Shown: positions 10,691-22,265, counted from the stretch's first letter. The stretch is 64,000 bases of DNA from Cepaea nemoralis (GCA_014155875.1 JACEFZ010027947.1:124001-188000); one strand, 5' to 3'. Notes: generated from the sequence alone by a model not told the origin. Made by a program: numbers and translations.

Positions 10691-11190
10691 TCAGTCATGT
10701 AAACTTAAATTAGAAAAAAAAAAAAACTTGTTCAGATGCCCAATGATTAAAGCACATTGTTGTTAAAGTGAATGTTACGCTTAGACTAAGATACATTTAA
10801 CACTTAGGCTATAATTAATTTAAAACCTAGGCTAAGATGTGGGCACTTATCACTTAACAGACCATTGACATTTAGCACACTTGACTTTTACTTTCAGTTT
10901 CTCGCTGATAGTTTATCACGTTAATCATTAAGTTGTTAAATTTACGCCAAGAACCACATTGGTGATGTAGCTAAACAATCACCTGTTAACAATTGAATTT
11001 ATTGAATTTGAACTAAACAAATTCACATTAAATGATCTTGCCTTGTAATCCGCTGCTTCTCCCAGGCTGTCTCCGCGCCGAATGTACAAACTGACGTAAG
11101 GCGTGATGGTCTTAAACTGACAGGGGAAATCCCCCGCATAGGCATGTTGTTATGGTTAATTTACGCCTAAATGTTGTGATGACCCTAACA
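10691..11190. other. Unassigned intergenic sequence
   Basis: AT-rich sequence with a poly-A run at 10,714-10,727. I see no coding frame, repeat boundary or RNA gene. Confidence 0.5.
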
Positions 11191-11637
11191 CAGTGGTTCT
11201 CAACCTTTTTTGGCCCATGCCCCCCTTCACCATATTTTCAGGACGTCATTCCCCCCCCCCTTCCTATCAAAAATTTGGCCCGTGCCCCCCTTCACCATAT
11301 TTTCAGAGCGTCATTCCCCCCTCCCCCTTTCATATTTCCTACCTAAAAACCCCCCACCCCTACACAGTATACGTAAAAATGGAAGGTAAAATATGTTAAA
11401 ACAGGTCTAGACATCCACATAAAACGTGATTTGTAGGTCTACTTACTTTATAAAATGAATTTTAGAAGGATGAGACGTGCATTACTGTAAAGTATGAAGG
11501 GAAAAGCAATATCAAGTAATCGGTTCTTGTATTAACGCGATCTTGAAATGATCTTCATCCCCCCCCCCCCCCTGGAAACCCTAAAATTCCCCCCCCCCCT
11601 GGGGGGGGGGGGATTCTCCACCGGTTGAGAACCACTG
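11191..11637. mobile_element. hAT-type MITE
   Basis: A 447-bp element with terminal inverted repeats CAGTGGTTCTCAACC / GGTTGAGAACCACTG and 8-bp flanks ccctaaca (11,183-11,190) and ctctaaca (11,638-11,645), a target duplication with one mismatch. The interior has long C/G homopolymers and a tandem pair of blocks with TTCACCATATTTTCAG. It encodes nothing and must use a hAT transposase supplied elsewhere. The inverse-orientation relative at 54,607-57,140 has the same ends. Confidence 0.92.
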
Positions 11638-11645
11638 CTCTAACA

Positions 11646-12177
11646 CTTCATATATCAACATCAGGTTATGATGACAGTGTTGTGAGAGCGGGAGGCAGAG
11701 GGTTCCATGGTACTCGCCGTTTGCTACGAGAGGGAGTTGAGCTGAGTTGAGTTAAGAACCGACATCACTGCACTCAGGGCATTCCCATACGTGCTCAGTC
11801 CCCTCGTTCAACAGTCAGCGAAGAGTCATACTACTAATCGTTCCCATCGCTATCTGATTAAAAGTTCTCCTGGTCTTCCCTCTCAGTTTTGAGATTCTTC
11901 CAGAACCCCTGCCGATCCCCCGCAATCTCATTCTTTCCACATATGGGTTCTCAATCTGTTCCTCCGCCTTCTCCACCTGGTCCCACAAGCGCACGACCAC
12001 CTCCCCCTTGTCCTTAGGCAAGATACCACCAAGAGGTGCCCTCCCTGCTAGCCTATCAGCCTTTTCATTCCCCCGTACACCCGCTTGGCCAGGGCAAAAT
12101 ATCCATACTACGAGAGGGAAAGACTGACCACCTATTTCTCCGTGCACTCCGGCCTTAAAGTGTGACAGTTCCAACAC
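11646..12177 (-). pseudogene. RNase H-bearing LINE, C-terminal fragment
   Basis: On the minus strand, a 120-codon frame (12,177-11,815) contains the late RNase H motif PGQAGVRGNEKADRLAG, then a basic tail. After an in-frame stop the frame continues with EGTEHVWECPEC, the usual C-terminus of I-like LINEs with RNase H. The upstream RT and most of the RNase H are missing, so it is a 5'-truncated, decayed copy. Its tail composition differs from the (ACTA)n family at 57,600. Confidence 0.7.
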
Positions 12178-12640
12178 TTTATGTATACATCGCAGCGACC
12201 AGCTACTGGATTTGTTTTTGTTTCACTATATATACTTCTTTGTGTGCTTTCCACATATAATAGGCACCAGGTACTCCAGGAAAAACTGTACCTTAGGATG
12301 GGAGCGGATTAGGGGCACCCTCTGCATGAGGCATTTGATGACATCAGAAGACACCGATTGAGGAGAGGCGGATCTTGGATGGTCAGTCTGAAGATACGAT
12401 TGGGCGTGTCTGTGACATTTGTAAGATAGGGCGGGAAAATGAATGGGCCATAGCGGCGCCCAACATGGCAGCCTCGCATTGCTTTGGACCGAGGATGACG
12501 TGAATGGACTGAGGATGAGACAGGGGCGTTCGTGCAAAAACCGATGCGTGAAAACTCACATTCAGGCGATGTGATAATATACACCCATGGGACAGATTGG
12601 CTGGGGGGGGGGGGGGAATAGGTCTGTAGGACGTAATGAT
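12178..12640. other. Unassigned sequence between LINE fragments
   Basis: Several overlapping minus-strand frames of about 90-100 codons exist, but none resembles a known domain and they are mutually exclusive. A G homopolymer interrupts the sequence near 12,603-12,616. It may be older LINE sequence. Confidence 0.4.
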
Positions 12641-13571
12641 AATAATGATCATCAAGTTTCCCGCCAGCTGGCGTAGGCGTTCATGTCTCTCTACACATCT
12701 CGGTCTTTAGTGTTCTGGATCAACTCTGTTGATGGTATTCCACCATAACACCGTCTCAGTCCATCAACCACCATTTCTCTTGGTCTGCCTCTGCCTCTCT
12801 TCCCCTCGATCTTTCCAGTAGTCACGATGTTCTCCAATGTCTCTCTTTTCACCACATGATAAAAGAAAGCAGTTTGTCTCTTTCGTATTGATGTATATAA
12901 TGTTCTAGTTTCAGTATCCTCTTTCAGACAATCGTTGTTAGATACGCGGGCAATCCAAGGAATTTGTCTCCGTTGCTTCCACGTTTTTCCTAATGTGTTC
13001 ATTTACATTCCAAGATTCACTGCCAGACAGCAAAACTTGTTCCATATAGCATGTCAGCACTCTCTTCCTTAAATTCCGTGATAATGACTTATTGCATAAA
13101 GTACATTTTATTTTCTGAAATGCAGCTTCTGCTTGCCGTATAATGTTCTTAATCTCTGCTGTGCATCTTTCATATGATGTTATAATTGCCCCTAGGTATG
13201 TATAATTATCTACTAGATTCAGAATTGTCCCTTCTGTTTCCAGCTCACATTTTGGTGTCGCCTCTTTCTTTGTTATCACCATTGTAACTGTTTTCTTGAT
13301 ATTCGAGGAGAGTCATTTCTTTGCACTCCCTGTTACTACAATGTCCAACAATGTTTGTGGATATGTTGCTTTTCCGCCATCAGTATTGTACCATCTGGAG
13401 GGCGTACATTGCTTGCATTATAAACTCCGATTCTCATTCCTGGCTTCTCTTTGATCTCCCTGATTATTACATCGCTATAGAGAGAGAAGAGGTCCGATGT
13501 GAACACATCAGTGTTGTACTCCTAGCTTTTTGTGTGTTCATAAGTGCCTTTTTTATTTCCCATTTTAATTG
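12641..13571 (-). mobile_element. RTE LINE A1-family fragment, 5' truncated
   Basis: A minus-strand relative of LINE A1. Frames at 13,282-12,938 and 13,002-12,691 encode the thumb (DNYTYLGAIITS, EQVLLSGSESWNV) and the C-terminus (RKRQTAFFYHVVKRETLENI, GKRGRGRPREM). Further decayed RT sequence extends to about 13,571. The 3' end carries ATG/ATT-rich repeats at about 12,637-12,655. Several frameshifts show it is dead. Confidence 0.82.
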
Positions 13572-13949
13572 ATGAAACCATCACATTTATGAAGGAGTGT
13601 CGTAGGACAAGTGGGTGGATAGGGGGGGGGGGAGGGGGGAAAGAGGTTTGAACAAGGAAATAAAATTAATACAACACATTGACAAGGTCCAGTTTGACAA
13701 GTGTTTCCAAGAACGGTTACTTTCTTTAGACGCATATCGTACTTCTGCACAATGTTTGGAAACATTTGTTGACACACTCGCCAATGAATGCAACATTACA
13801 TTTCAACTATGGCGTTGTCTGCAGTTCGGGATATCTATACATAGCTTAATAGTCACCAGTTGAAGAGGCGTACACTATATGTATATATGTGTTAGTCATC
13901 AGCATCATGTGCCATGACGCGGCGGAAGGATTTTAACTAACAAGTAATA
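13572..13949. other. Unassigned sequence with poly-G run
   Basis: It contains a G-rich run (13,621-13,640). A short piece at about 13,895-13,918 resembles the 3' tail of RTE-A LINEs in minus orientation. No other feature is recognisable. Confidence 0.4.
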
Positions 13950-14865
13950 AATAAACAAAGACCTAAATCTTTGCTTCATTGACTACACAAAGGCTTTTGT
14001 TAAAATAACATGTCAACTTGATGAAGATGCTTGCAGATCTACAAATTGATGGGACATACCTTAGACTTGTAATAAACAAACAAACATATATTGAAAACAA
14101 CAAGCTGCCATAAAGATTGATAATGAAGTAGGTCAAAATAAGCCTGTTAAGTGGGGTGAGCTAGAAGGTTGTTTAATGTTTCCAGATCTTTTTTCCCTAT
14201 GCAGTGAAAATAGGTTTTAGAAATTTAGAAGTTATGAGAGGAATCACTATTGGGGAAGGGGAAGGGGTGGGGGAGGGGGGAGAGGTAGAGAATAACATCA
14301 ATAACATTAGATATGCGGATGATGCAGTATTGATTGCAGACAATGAACAGGATCTACAATATTTAGTAGATACGTTTATTGCATACAGTGAACAGCTAGG
14401 GTTAGAATTACACTGTAAAAAGATATAGATTATAGTCATCACTAAGGAAAAAAAAGAAATACAACAATGTAATATACGGGTCAGTGGGAATATTCTTAAC
14501 CAGTGAATCGGTACAACTATCTTGGAAAAGTCATAACATCTGATGGGAGATGCCTTGAAGAGATTAGAACAAGAATCGCTATGGCAAAGGTAGCCTGTTG
14601 CAAGACGGGTAACATTCTGACCAATAAAACGATGTTAACTGCAATGAGAAAAAGATGTTTGAAGTGCTACATAGAACCTGAACTGTTGTATGGCTGTGAA
14701 AAGTGGATAATGAGCAAACACGATGAAAAACATTAAATGACAGTGGATATGTGGTTTCTGTAGAAAATGCAAACAATACTGCGGATAGATTATATGGAAG
14801 ACATTTATGGTGATACAAGAAAAGAACAGTAAGGTATTCTGAATTATAATAAATGACCATCAATT
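13950..14865 (+). mobile_element. RTE LINE A2 relic, first copy
   Basis: Decayed RT sequence on the plus strand: FIDYTKAF-like DNA at about 13,975, the active-site box IRYADDAVLIADNEQDLQ (14,308-14,360), then RYNYLGKVITSDGRCLEEIR and CYIEPELLYGCEKW (14,503-14,736). Frames break repeatedly, with a G-rich insertion near 14,255-14,285. Its closest relatives here are the adjacent copy at 14,866-16,192 and the copy at 49,986-51,822. Confidence 0.8.
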
Positions 14866-16192
14866 TTGAAGGTGGAAGTTCAGAATGCTCTCAACCATAT
14901 ACAAACTGGCGAGGTCCCGGGTCCAGACAACATTACAACATCAATGCCTAAGAAGAATATGGAAGAGACCAGGTTACCAGACTGCTGAACACATTATATG
15001 ATACTGGAGATATACCTCCTGAATTATGTAACTCTGTATTTATTGCAATCCCAAAGAAATCAGGAGCCCTGGAATGTGATCAACATCGAACAATTAAATA
15101 ATGAGCCACATCAAGAAGATTTTGCTAAGAATCATCATGCAAAGAGACAGGAAGAAAATACAACCCGAAATAGGCGAAGAACAATGTGGGTTTGTAGAAG
15201 GCAAGGGTACAATTTATGCAATGTATATGTTGAGAACATAAACTGAACGTTCTATAGAAGGAAACAAAGACCTGCATCTTTGAATTATTGACTACACAAA
15301 GGCTTTCTATAACGTAAGACATGTCAACTTGATGAAGATTCATGCAGATTTACAAATTGATGGGGAAGACCTTAGACTTGCAAACAGCATAAATTGGAAA
15401 CAACAAGCTGCCATAAAGATTGATAATGAAGTAGGTCAATATCAGACTATTAAGAAAGGTGTGCGGCAGGGATGCGTAATGTCTCCAGATCTGTTTTCCC
15501 TATACAGTGGAAATATTTTAAGAAATTTAGAAAATATTAGAGGAATCACCATTGGGGAACGTAACATCAACAATATTGGATGTGCAGATGATACAGTATT
15601 GATTGCGGACAATGAGCAGGATCTGCAACATTTAGTAGATGCGGTTGTTGCACACAGTTTAAGAAGTCACATATTATAATTGTCACTAGGAAGAATGGGA
15701 CGCAGAGGTGTTTCCAAGGCACCAGGACCGGGTTATATACTGGCCAAGACCTATTGACGCGTCCTCGTCGAGCGTCCTGGGCAACAAGTCCCTTCGGGGT
15801 CCTGGCTAAAGTCAGTAGGATCGCCGATTCCTCCAAAGTCGGAGAGTGTCTACCTGTATGCGATGAACCACCAGTCTACACACCAATAAGCCAGACACGG
15901 GACAACGGATACTCACGCAAACCTCAGGTCCTGTATGACACCACACTGATGTTGGACAACAGGATGCCTTCATCCGACATACAGGACTTCGCGTTGGAGC
16001 TCAAACCAACGAACACAAGCAAGCACTAGGAAGAATGAAATACCACAATGAAATATACATGTCAATGTGAATTTTCTTAAACACGTGAATCGGTACAATT
16101 ATCTCGGAAATGTTATAACATCTGATGGGAGATGCCATGAAGATATTAGAACAAGAATCGCCATGGCGAAAGTAGCCTTTTGCGGGATGTAA
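14866..16192 (+). mobile_element. RTE LINE A2 relic, second copy
   Basis: A second copy of the same subfamily in the same orientation, starting earlier in RT (GEVPGPDNI at about 14,910). It continues through IKKGVRQGCVMSPDLFSLYS and the altered active site IGCADDTVLIAD (Tyr replaced by Cys), and ends after the thumb region near 16,190. Stops and frameshifts are frequent. It is interrupted at 15,698-16,023 by a separate insertion. Confidence 0.8.
15698..16023. mobile_element. 326-bp insertion with 14-bp target duplication, unidentified
   Basis: The 14-bp sequence CACTAGGAAGAATG occurs at 15,684-15,697 and 16,024-16,037, flanking 326 bp that interrupt the RTE relic. The insert begins GGACGCAGAGGTG and ends ACACAAGCAAG. 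It has no inverted ends, no poly-A and no clear pol III boxes. A 91-codon frame (15,754-16,026) spans it but matches nothing I recognise. The long duplication suggests LINE-mediated insertion of a SINE or of an RNA copy. Confidence 0.75.
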
Positions 16193-16198
16193 AACACT

Positions 16199-17179
16199 AA
16201 TTCATTCATTCAGTTGCATGTACTTTGCAGAGCCTCGCTCCCATAACCTTCCGGAAGACCTCTCGATCGTAAGCAAGATGTCCCGTGTCCAATACACCCA
16301 TCTGGAGATCATCCGCCACATCCTGCACTTATCTTCTCTTTAGCCTTCCTCTTCCCCTCTTCCCAGGCTTATACCCCTCCATTATTGTTCTCTCCAAACT
16401 TTCATGACGTTTCAAGTGACCAAAATATTTCAATTGTCTTTATTTGTTCGTCTTTAATAGCCAACCTTCTTCAATATTCAGCTCTTGAAGTATGGATGCA
16501 TTTGTTCTTTTCTTTACGCAAGATATTCTTAGAACCCGTCTATAATATTTATATTCAAAGGCATTTATGCGATGTTCAGCTTGTTTAGTAAGTGTCCAGG
16601 TCTAACAGGCGTATGTAGCAATGGGAAAGATGCATGCTCTTAAAAATCTGATGTTTGTAGTTCTGTCTGTCCCACTCCACAATTTATACAGTTGATTTTG
16701 TCTTTAAAGAGCAACAGATATTTGTCTTTTAATTTCTTTCATTATGTCACTGTTGTTGGTAATCAATCACCCAAGATATTGGAAATTTTCCACCACATCC
16801 AATTTTTCCTCATTAACGTATATTTCTATCTCCATAGTCGTTTTATCTGTATGCATTATTTTTGTTTTGGCTATGTTAAGATATAAGTTGTGATTTTCAT
16901 TATTTCTTTGGGTTGAGGTTATTAGGTTTTCTATACCATTCAGTGATGTGTATATCAATACTGTATCATCAGCATATCGAATCTCTAGTATTTCATGACC
17001 ACCGATATTTAGGGCATTATATTTCTCCCTGGTTATATCATCTCTGAAATTTCTCATTATATTTTCGGCGTACAGGTTAAACAAATAGGGTGACAGCACA
17101 CATCAATGACGGATTCCTTGCTTTTCAAACCAATCTGATGTCTCGCCATCTATTCTAACCGCTGCTTGTAGGTCTAGAT
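16199..17179 (-). mobile_element. RTE LINE B fragment
   Basis: A minus-strand copy of the RTE-B subfamily, recognised by its (TGAA)n-type 3' tail (ATTCATTCATT at 16,201-16,211 on the plus strand) and an open RT piece at 17,099-16,767 with SPYLFNLYAENIMRN, IRYADDTVLIYTS and KLDVVENFQYLG. The C-terminal part (16,215-16,760) is frameshifted. It stops at 17,179 where the hAT end begins; the expected continuation upstream in RT is not found. Confidence 0.85.
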
Positions 17180-17398
17180 CAGGGGGATCACCAAACTACG
17201 GCCCGCGGGCCGAATCCGGCCCGCGACGTCATTTCATCCGGCCCGCCAACTGTAATCGAACTTGCTTAATATAACGTATGGCACACGAGACGCTGTTATA
17301 CAATTTAAATGTAAATATTATATTTAGAATAATAGGAGATCTTCACACGTGAGGAGACCTGGCTTATTTAAAACACGTTACCATGCTTTCCATGGCAC

Positions 17399-17448
<50 letters not shown>
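17399..17448. repeat. (CA)n microsatellite
   Basis: About 24 CA units. The flank ttaccatg...ttccatggcacaa is repeated before the second (CA)n tract at 17,724, so a segment with the microsatellite has been duplicated inside the hAT element. Confidence 0.97.
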
Positions 17449-17449
<1 letters not shown>

Positions 17450-17562
17450 TCCCTCAGCTACACGCTGCGGGATTTACTGAGGAGGGGATCCGAGCACTAA
17501 TGGAATGAATGGTTCGAGGTGCAATGAGGATGATCTGTCGACTAACTAACTAACTAACCTCC
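17446..17562 (+). mobile_element. 3' tail fragment of RNase H LINE C
   Basis: It matches the 3' end of LINE C at 57,533-57,650: coding end ...CACGCTGCGGGATTT..., then the stop, GATGATCTGTCGACTAACTAAC and a short (ACTA)n tail. Only about 115 bp are present, a severe 5' truncation typical of LINE insertion. Confidence 0.85.
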
Positions 17563-17723
17563 TGGCTGCTATGTTCCTTAAATTTACTATTTTCAATTAT
17601 AAATTATTGTATCTAGATTTTCTTGTTTATTGTAATGTTTGCTCATTTCGCGCCATCTCACGAGCCTTTCCCGGCTCGTGGTAGAGCCGCCTACGCTCTG
17701 ACGTTACCATGGTTTCCATGGCA

Positions 17724-17724
17724 C

Positions 17725-17761
<37 letters not shown>

Positions 17762-17772
17762 ACACACACACA
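17724..17772. repeat. (CA)n microsatellite, second tract
   Basis: About 24 CA units with one CATA interruption, preceded by the duplicated flank described for the tract at 17,399. Confidence 0.97.
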
Positions 17773-18379
17773 TCTTTCCCTCCCCCAGATGCGTCCGACT
17801 ATCAACACAGGTCCGATGCTCCAGAAATATTTACTTCTTTTTGCCAGTCATCCATTGTATAGGTATGTAATAAGGATTTATTTGTTTGACAGTGATATGT
17901 AAGTGGACTGCAAGTGTGAATAGGGGCAATAAATTAGTAAACATAGCATAAAAATACCATAGAATCCTCGTGTTATTACGAAAATATTATCCCCAGCTCA
18001 GAAGAATTCCCCGGTCTCTAGGTCCGTGTTTTTCAAAATTTCTGCTGGAGCATATCCTTGCGCAGAAATGTTGCATTTGGGAGATTTCGGCCTCTTTTTG
18101 GCGGAACCCCTGGCTGCCACTCGCAGAACCCTGGTTGAAAAAAACACTGCTCTATGCTGTTTATTTAGGCCGGCCCTCTTTATATATTTCGCAAACCTTA
18201 TTATGAGATATATTCTATTACCAAAGGTACCTATAAACTTTATATGTATCTTTGGTGAGCCGTAGCTTCATCAGTGACCCCTTGTCCTCTTGCTTTTCTT
18301 GTCTTTCAATAGGTCTTTAATTATGTTTCTAATTTAATGTCCTTTTCATTTTCAGATCCCGTGTACTTTGCCCTTCATT

Positions 18380-19640
18380 ATGGCTACTAAGAAAAGAAAA
18401 GTGGACACCGAGTGTCGCATTTTCAATGAAGAATGGAGATTAAAGTATTTCTTTCTGGAAATAAAGGACCGAGAATCCAATTGCGTAATATGCAGCGAAA
18501 GTGTTGCGGTTTTGAAAGAGTACAATCTTCGGCGTCACTAGGAAACAAAGCATCTATCAACATATTCAAAGTTTTCTGGTAAGTTACGCTCTGAGAAATA
18601 TGAGTCCACGGAACGTGGTTTAGAAATAAAAAGAAATCTCTTCACGAGAAAGTTTGCTGAAAATGAATCTGTCACTCGTACAAGTTACAAAATAGATGTA
18701 AGATGGCAGAACGAAGAAAACCGTTTACTAATGGTAACTTTATCAAAGAGTGTATGATGGAAGCAGCAAATGACATGTGTCCTGAGAAAGCCTATTTGTT
18801 TGGAACTATCAGCCTTTCGGCAAGTTCAGTTGTGCGAAGAACAGAAGAATTCGGGGAGAATATAGTGCTGCAGATATTCATGAAAACTAGGAACTTGTTG
18901 AGGTTTTCTCTGGCGCTGGGTGAGTCTACTGATCTCTAGAGTACCTCACAACTTCTCGTGTTCATTTGTGATGTCAATTTGGACTCTCAGATAACGGAAG
19001 AGTTGGCATCCGTTTGCAGCATGCATGGAACAACAACTGGGAAAGACATTTTCATGAAAGTGTAAACATTTTTGCAAGACAGTGTCGGCTTCCTGGCCGA
19101 CATCTTCAGTGTCGGCTTCCTGGCCTAGAGGTTAGCGACTTTTCTCCGTAATCTCGTATACTCTCGTAAGTAACGTCAAGACGGTGAGAATCAGCAACTT
19201 ACGGGGTATGTGAGCCAGCCGCTCAGAAAGCAATGGCATACTACTGATCGTAATCTTGCCAAGAAATCAACAATCAGTTGAAAGATGCTGATGTTGACAG
19301 CGATGTCCTGTAAAGGATATGCAAAACATTTTTTTTAAAATAATCTTCAGTGAATTCAGCTTCGAGGTGTTACAGTTGATGAACGGGAAAAAAAAACATG
19401 GCTGGAGTGAGCAACAGTCTGATGGGGCTGATCAGGACTCGGTTACAGGATTTGCAAATTCCGGGCGCTCTGTTCATACACTGCATCATACATCAGCAAA
19501 CACTCTGTGGGAAAGACTTAGATATTTCTTGTGTACTGAAACCAGTCGTTTCTGATGTGAACTTCATTTGGGGACATAAACTCAATCACCGTTAGTTCCA
19601 GACTTTTCTTGAAGAAATTGATTCTGAATTCTTTGTAAAC
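18380..19640 (+). pseudogene. hAT transposase pseudogene (GTF2IRD2-like)
   Basis: ATG at 18,380 opens a basic N-terminus (MATKKRKVD) and a BED-type zinc finger (CVICSESVAVL...RRHY, stop, ETKH) broken by TAG at 18,539-18,541. Later frames hold KPFTNGNFIKECM, MCPEKAYLF, ISLSASSVVRRTEE, FSLALGESTDL and MHGTTTGKDIFMKV (18,703-19,065). The C-terminal motifs CIIHQQTLCGK and LNHR (19,480-19,595) follow, all of the hAT catalytic region. A duplicated piece (cagtgtcggcttcctggcc twice near 19,080-19,125) and several stops and frameshifts show it is inactive. Confidence 0.82.
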
Positions 19641-19884
19641 TTTTTAAAGTAAATAAATATGTTGGTTGTCTTTATGTTTTATTTTATTTTTTATTTTTTT
19701 TTGCATTGCACGGCACTCACCCATGATTAACTTAGTTTTCGGTCTCTTTCCCAGAGTTTTCATTCTGGCTTGCAAGTATTATTCAAGCTAGTTGCATATT
19801 CTTTACAGGATGTTTGCAGTCAACAACAGCATTTTTTGCTGTTGTTGATGTCTTGGCAAGTTTACGTTCAGTAGTTTGTCATGT
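19641..19884. other. Unassigned spacer
   Basis: T-rich sequence. The piece at about 19,853-19,880 (gcaagtttacgttcagtagtttg) resembles pieces at 46,810 and 49,590, a short dispersed repeat of unknown origin. There is no coding sequence. Confidence 0.45.
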
Positions 19885-20032
19885 ACAAAGATAATGCATA
19901 CAGATAAAACCACTATGGAGAAAGAAATATAGGTTAATGAGGAAAAATTGGAGGTGGTGGAAAATTTTGAATATCTTGGGCCATTAATTACCAACAACGG
20001 TGACACAATGAAAGAAATTAAACGACGACTAT

Positions 20033-20624
20033 TGTCAACAACTCATGCGCCAGGCATCATCGGATTCTTCTCCCACACCATACAAGAAACTTGCAAGTCG
20101 TGTGCGAGGAAAATAAATGGTACATTTTATTGCCGTTGGCTCGTTACAAGTATATGACAGTCGCTATTAAACCCACACACAAAGCCACAGAATTGCCTAT
20201 CACTAGTTTCCTAAAGCCTATGCTAATTCTCTATCTATTTGGTTACACAAAACTCTTATCAACTACTCTACGATGTGAACACTACAAGTCCCGTCCCCAG
20301 TCTGCCTGTTTTCTCCTCGCGTGGTTACACACCACGCGGATGCACCTTGAAGCGTCCTTTGCCTTTTGCGTGTCGTGGCACTTGCCACGCTTCCATTAGC
20401 TTTCTCTTGCTGAGTGGCGTTCGTGGCTATCATGTAGGCGGGATGCTGTCGTGACCAGAGTGTTAACCATCTGGTCCACGCCTCCGTGTCTCATGAGAGA
20501 ACTAGTTAACCATCTCCCATTCCACCATCTCCCCTGCCCTTACCTCGGGGCACCGTATCACCTCTTGGTCTCCTCGAGGTTGACTGCTCTTCCCGGTGGA
20601 GAGGTTACGTTCCAGTCTTTGACA
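20033..20624 (-). repeat. 3' LTR of Alpha
   Basis: A 592-bp LTR with short inverted ends. It contains an AATAAA signal on the minus strand within ggcaataaaatgtacc, and a perfect stem CGCGTGG (20,318-20,324) / CCACGCG (20,332-20,338). It is the minus-strand downstream LTR, preceded by the purine-rich AGGAGGGGAGGG on the minus strand at about 20,629-20,640. Confidence 0.93.
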
Positions 20625-21656
20625 CACACCCTCCCCTCCTGTGTTGCGTCATCAACTTTCACTCATTGGTTGTGACGCAAGAGGTTTTTTTAAAAAATTA
20701 GTGTCTCTAATTTTTTGTCAAAGACTGTAGATAACCTGGCTTTGGGCACTCTAATAGACTTCTACTGACTATTGTCACAATGTAGTAATACTTTACTTGG
20801 CTACTGGCAATCGCCACAAACTTGTCTGGTTGGCGTGAGCCCTCTTCTCACATGCAATATTATATTTATCAGAGGTATGTCTGAACCGGACCGTTGTCTT
20901 ATAAGACCTGCCCTCACATAGTAAATTAACTTACTACCCATACAAAGTTGACTTTCTTAGGGTCAACACATGAATTGCTTCATGTCCCCCATATAATATT
21001 TAACAACCATTACACAAGGTGTGTGCGACAGGTTTTACCTATTTCGCTTCCGCGTGTAAAGTTCTATTCTACTGTTAAGTTAGTGTTTCGTTGTCTATTA
21101 TGTCCCCTGACCCGAAGTTATCTCTCTTTGATCTACAAAATATGTATGTAATTTATGTGTTTGTTTTTCTAGTTGTTTGCGTGTTTGGATGTAATTAATA
21201 TTCTAATCTAACTTCTAACCTGTGTATCTAACTATCATGTGTATGTATGTTAGTTTTTAAGTGCCATAATTCGGTTAAATGTGGCCACCAACAAGTGTAT
21301 AACACTAATTCGTGACTACATTCCCTTGTTATGAAACTCAAAATACTTATCTAAGCTAAACTACACACACCACATTCACAATAGTACATTTTCACCAACG
21401 AAAACCAACATTTAACGCAGACACAAATTAAAAGTCGCGTTGAGCAGCAGAAAAAACTCGCTGACCAATCTCACTCTCTCCTGTACATTTTACATTCGCT
21501 CTCACTTTCACACTTCTGTCACACCTCATTCACCCTTAATTCTGTCACACATCTTTTATCCTATCAATTATTTAAAAACCTTGGAGTGACACTGTACAAG
21601 TTTGGCTCAATTTTAGAAAATTGAGCTTAATGCCTGTGCGAAAATCGCTGCACGAG
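20625..21656 (-). other. Alpha 3' non-coding region, distal part
   Basis: AT-rich sequence homologous, in reverse complement, to Beta 29,400-30,452. Next to the polypurine tract lies an inverted repeat TTGCGTCA (20,644-20,651) / TGACGCAA (20,673-20,680), also present in Beta. No coding frame is conserved between the two elements. It joins 31,048 once Beta is removed. Confidence 0.75.
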
Positions 21657-21661
21657 TCATG

Positions 21662-22251
21662 TGTCAAAGACTCGACCACATCCCCTCCACTAGGAAGGGC
21701 AGTCATTCTTGAAGAGGCCAGGAGGGGATAGGGTGCCCGAGGGAAGAGCAGGGAAGAGGAGGTGATAGGAGATGGTTAACCATTCCCTCATGAGACACGC
21801 AGGCGGTGTTCAGAGAGTTAACACTCTAATCACAATAACATCACGCCTCGTGGTAGCCATAGAGAAGTTGAGTATACACTCAACAGGCCACGTCTACCAT
21901 CGGCGTGCGACGTGAGGCGACACGCACCAAGGTGAAAGTCAATCCGCGTGGTGTGTGACCGCGGAAGGGAAGATTGTCAGACGGGAGACGGGACCTCTAG
22001 TGTACACCTCGTTAGAGTAGCGATAGGGTTTTTCTTGTGTTTATTTGTGTAGAAAGTTAGCTTAGTGGTTAGCAGCTCGTGATAGATAATACTGTGTGGC
22101 TTTATGTTGTGTGTTTCAATAGCGACGTTCAATGTAGCGAGCCAACGGCAATAAAAATGTACCATTTATTTTCCTCGCACACGACTTGCAAGTTGTCTTG
22201 TATTGGTGTGCCAGAAGTACCCGATGATGCCTGTCAGTTAAGTTGTTGACA
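21662..22251 (+). repeat. 5' LTR of Beta
   Basis: 590 bp, TGTCAAAGACTCG...AGTTGTTGACA, with a polyadenylation-type AATAAA in GCAATAAAAATGTACC near the 3' part. It differs from the 3' LTR at about three positions (for example gtcaTtctt against gtcaGtctt) and is clearly diverged from the Alpha LTRs while sharing both ends. Confidence 0.95.
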
Positions 22252-22265
22252 GGCAAGGGTAATTG

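Larger units (their letters stand above)
17180..19640 (+). mobile_element. hAT element with BED-finger transposase, decayed
   Basis: The left end starts CAGGGGGATCACCAAAC at 17,180, followed by the GC-rich subterminal GGCCCGCGGGCC and repeated CCGGCCCGC, typical of hAT elements encoding GTF2IRD2-like transposases. The left flank gtctagat (17,172-17,179) would be the 8-bp target duplication. I could not find the right terminal repeat or the matching flank, so the right end is lost or lies beyond a rearrangement, and 19,640 is only where coding similarity ends. Microsatellites and a LINE tail lie inside. Confidence 0.75.

Noticed and set aside
20091..20675. Open frames of 70-100 codons repeated at 37,091-37,726
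   Set aside because: They lie antisense in the two Alpha LTRs and flanks and are shared only because the LTRs are nearly identical.
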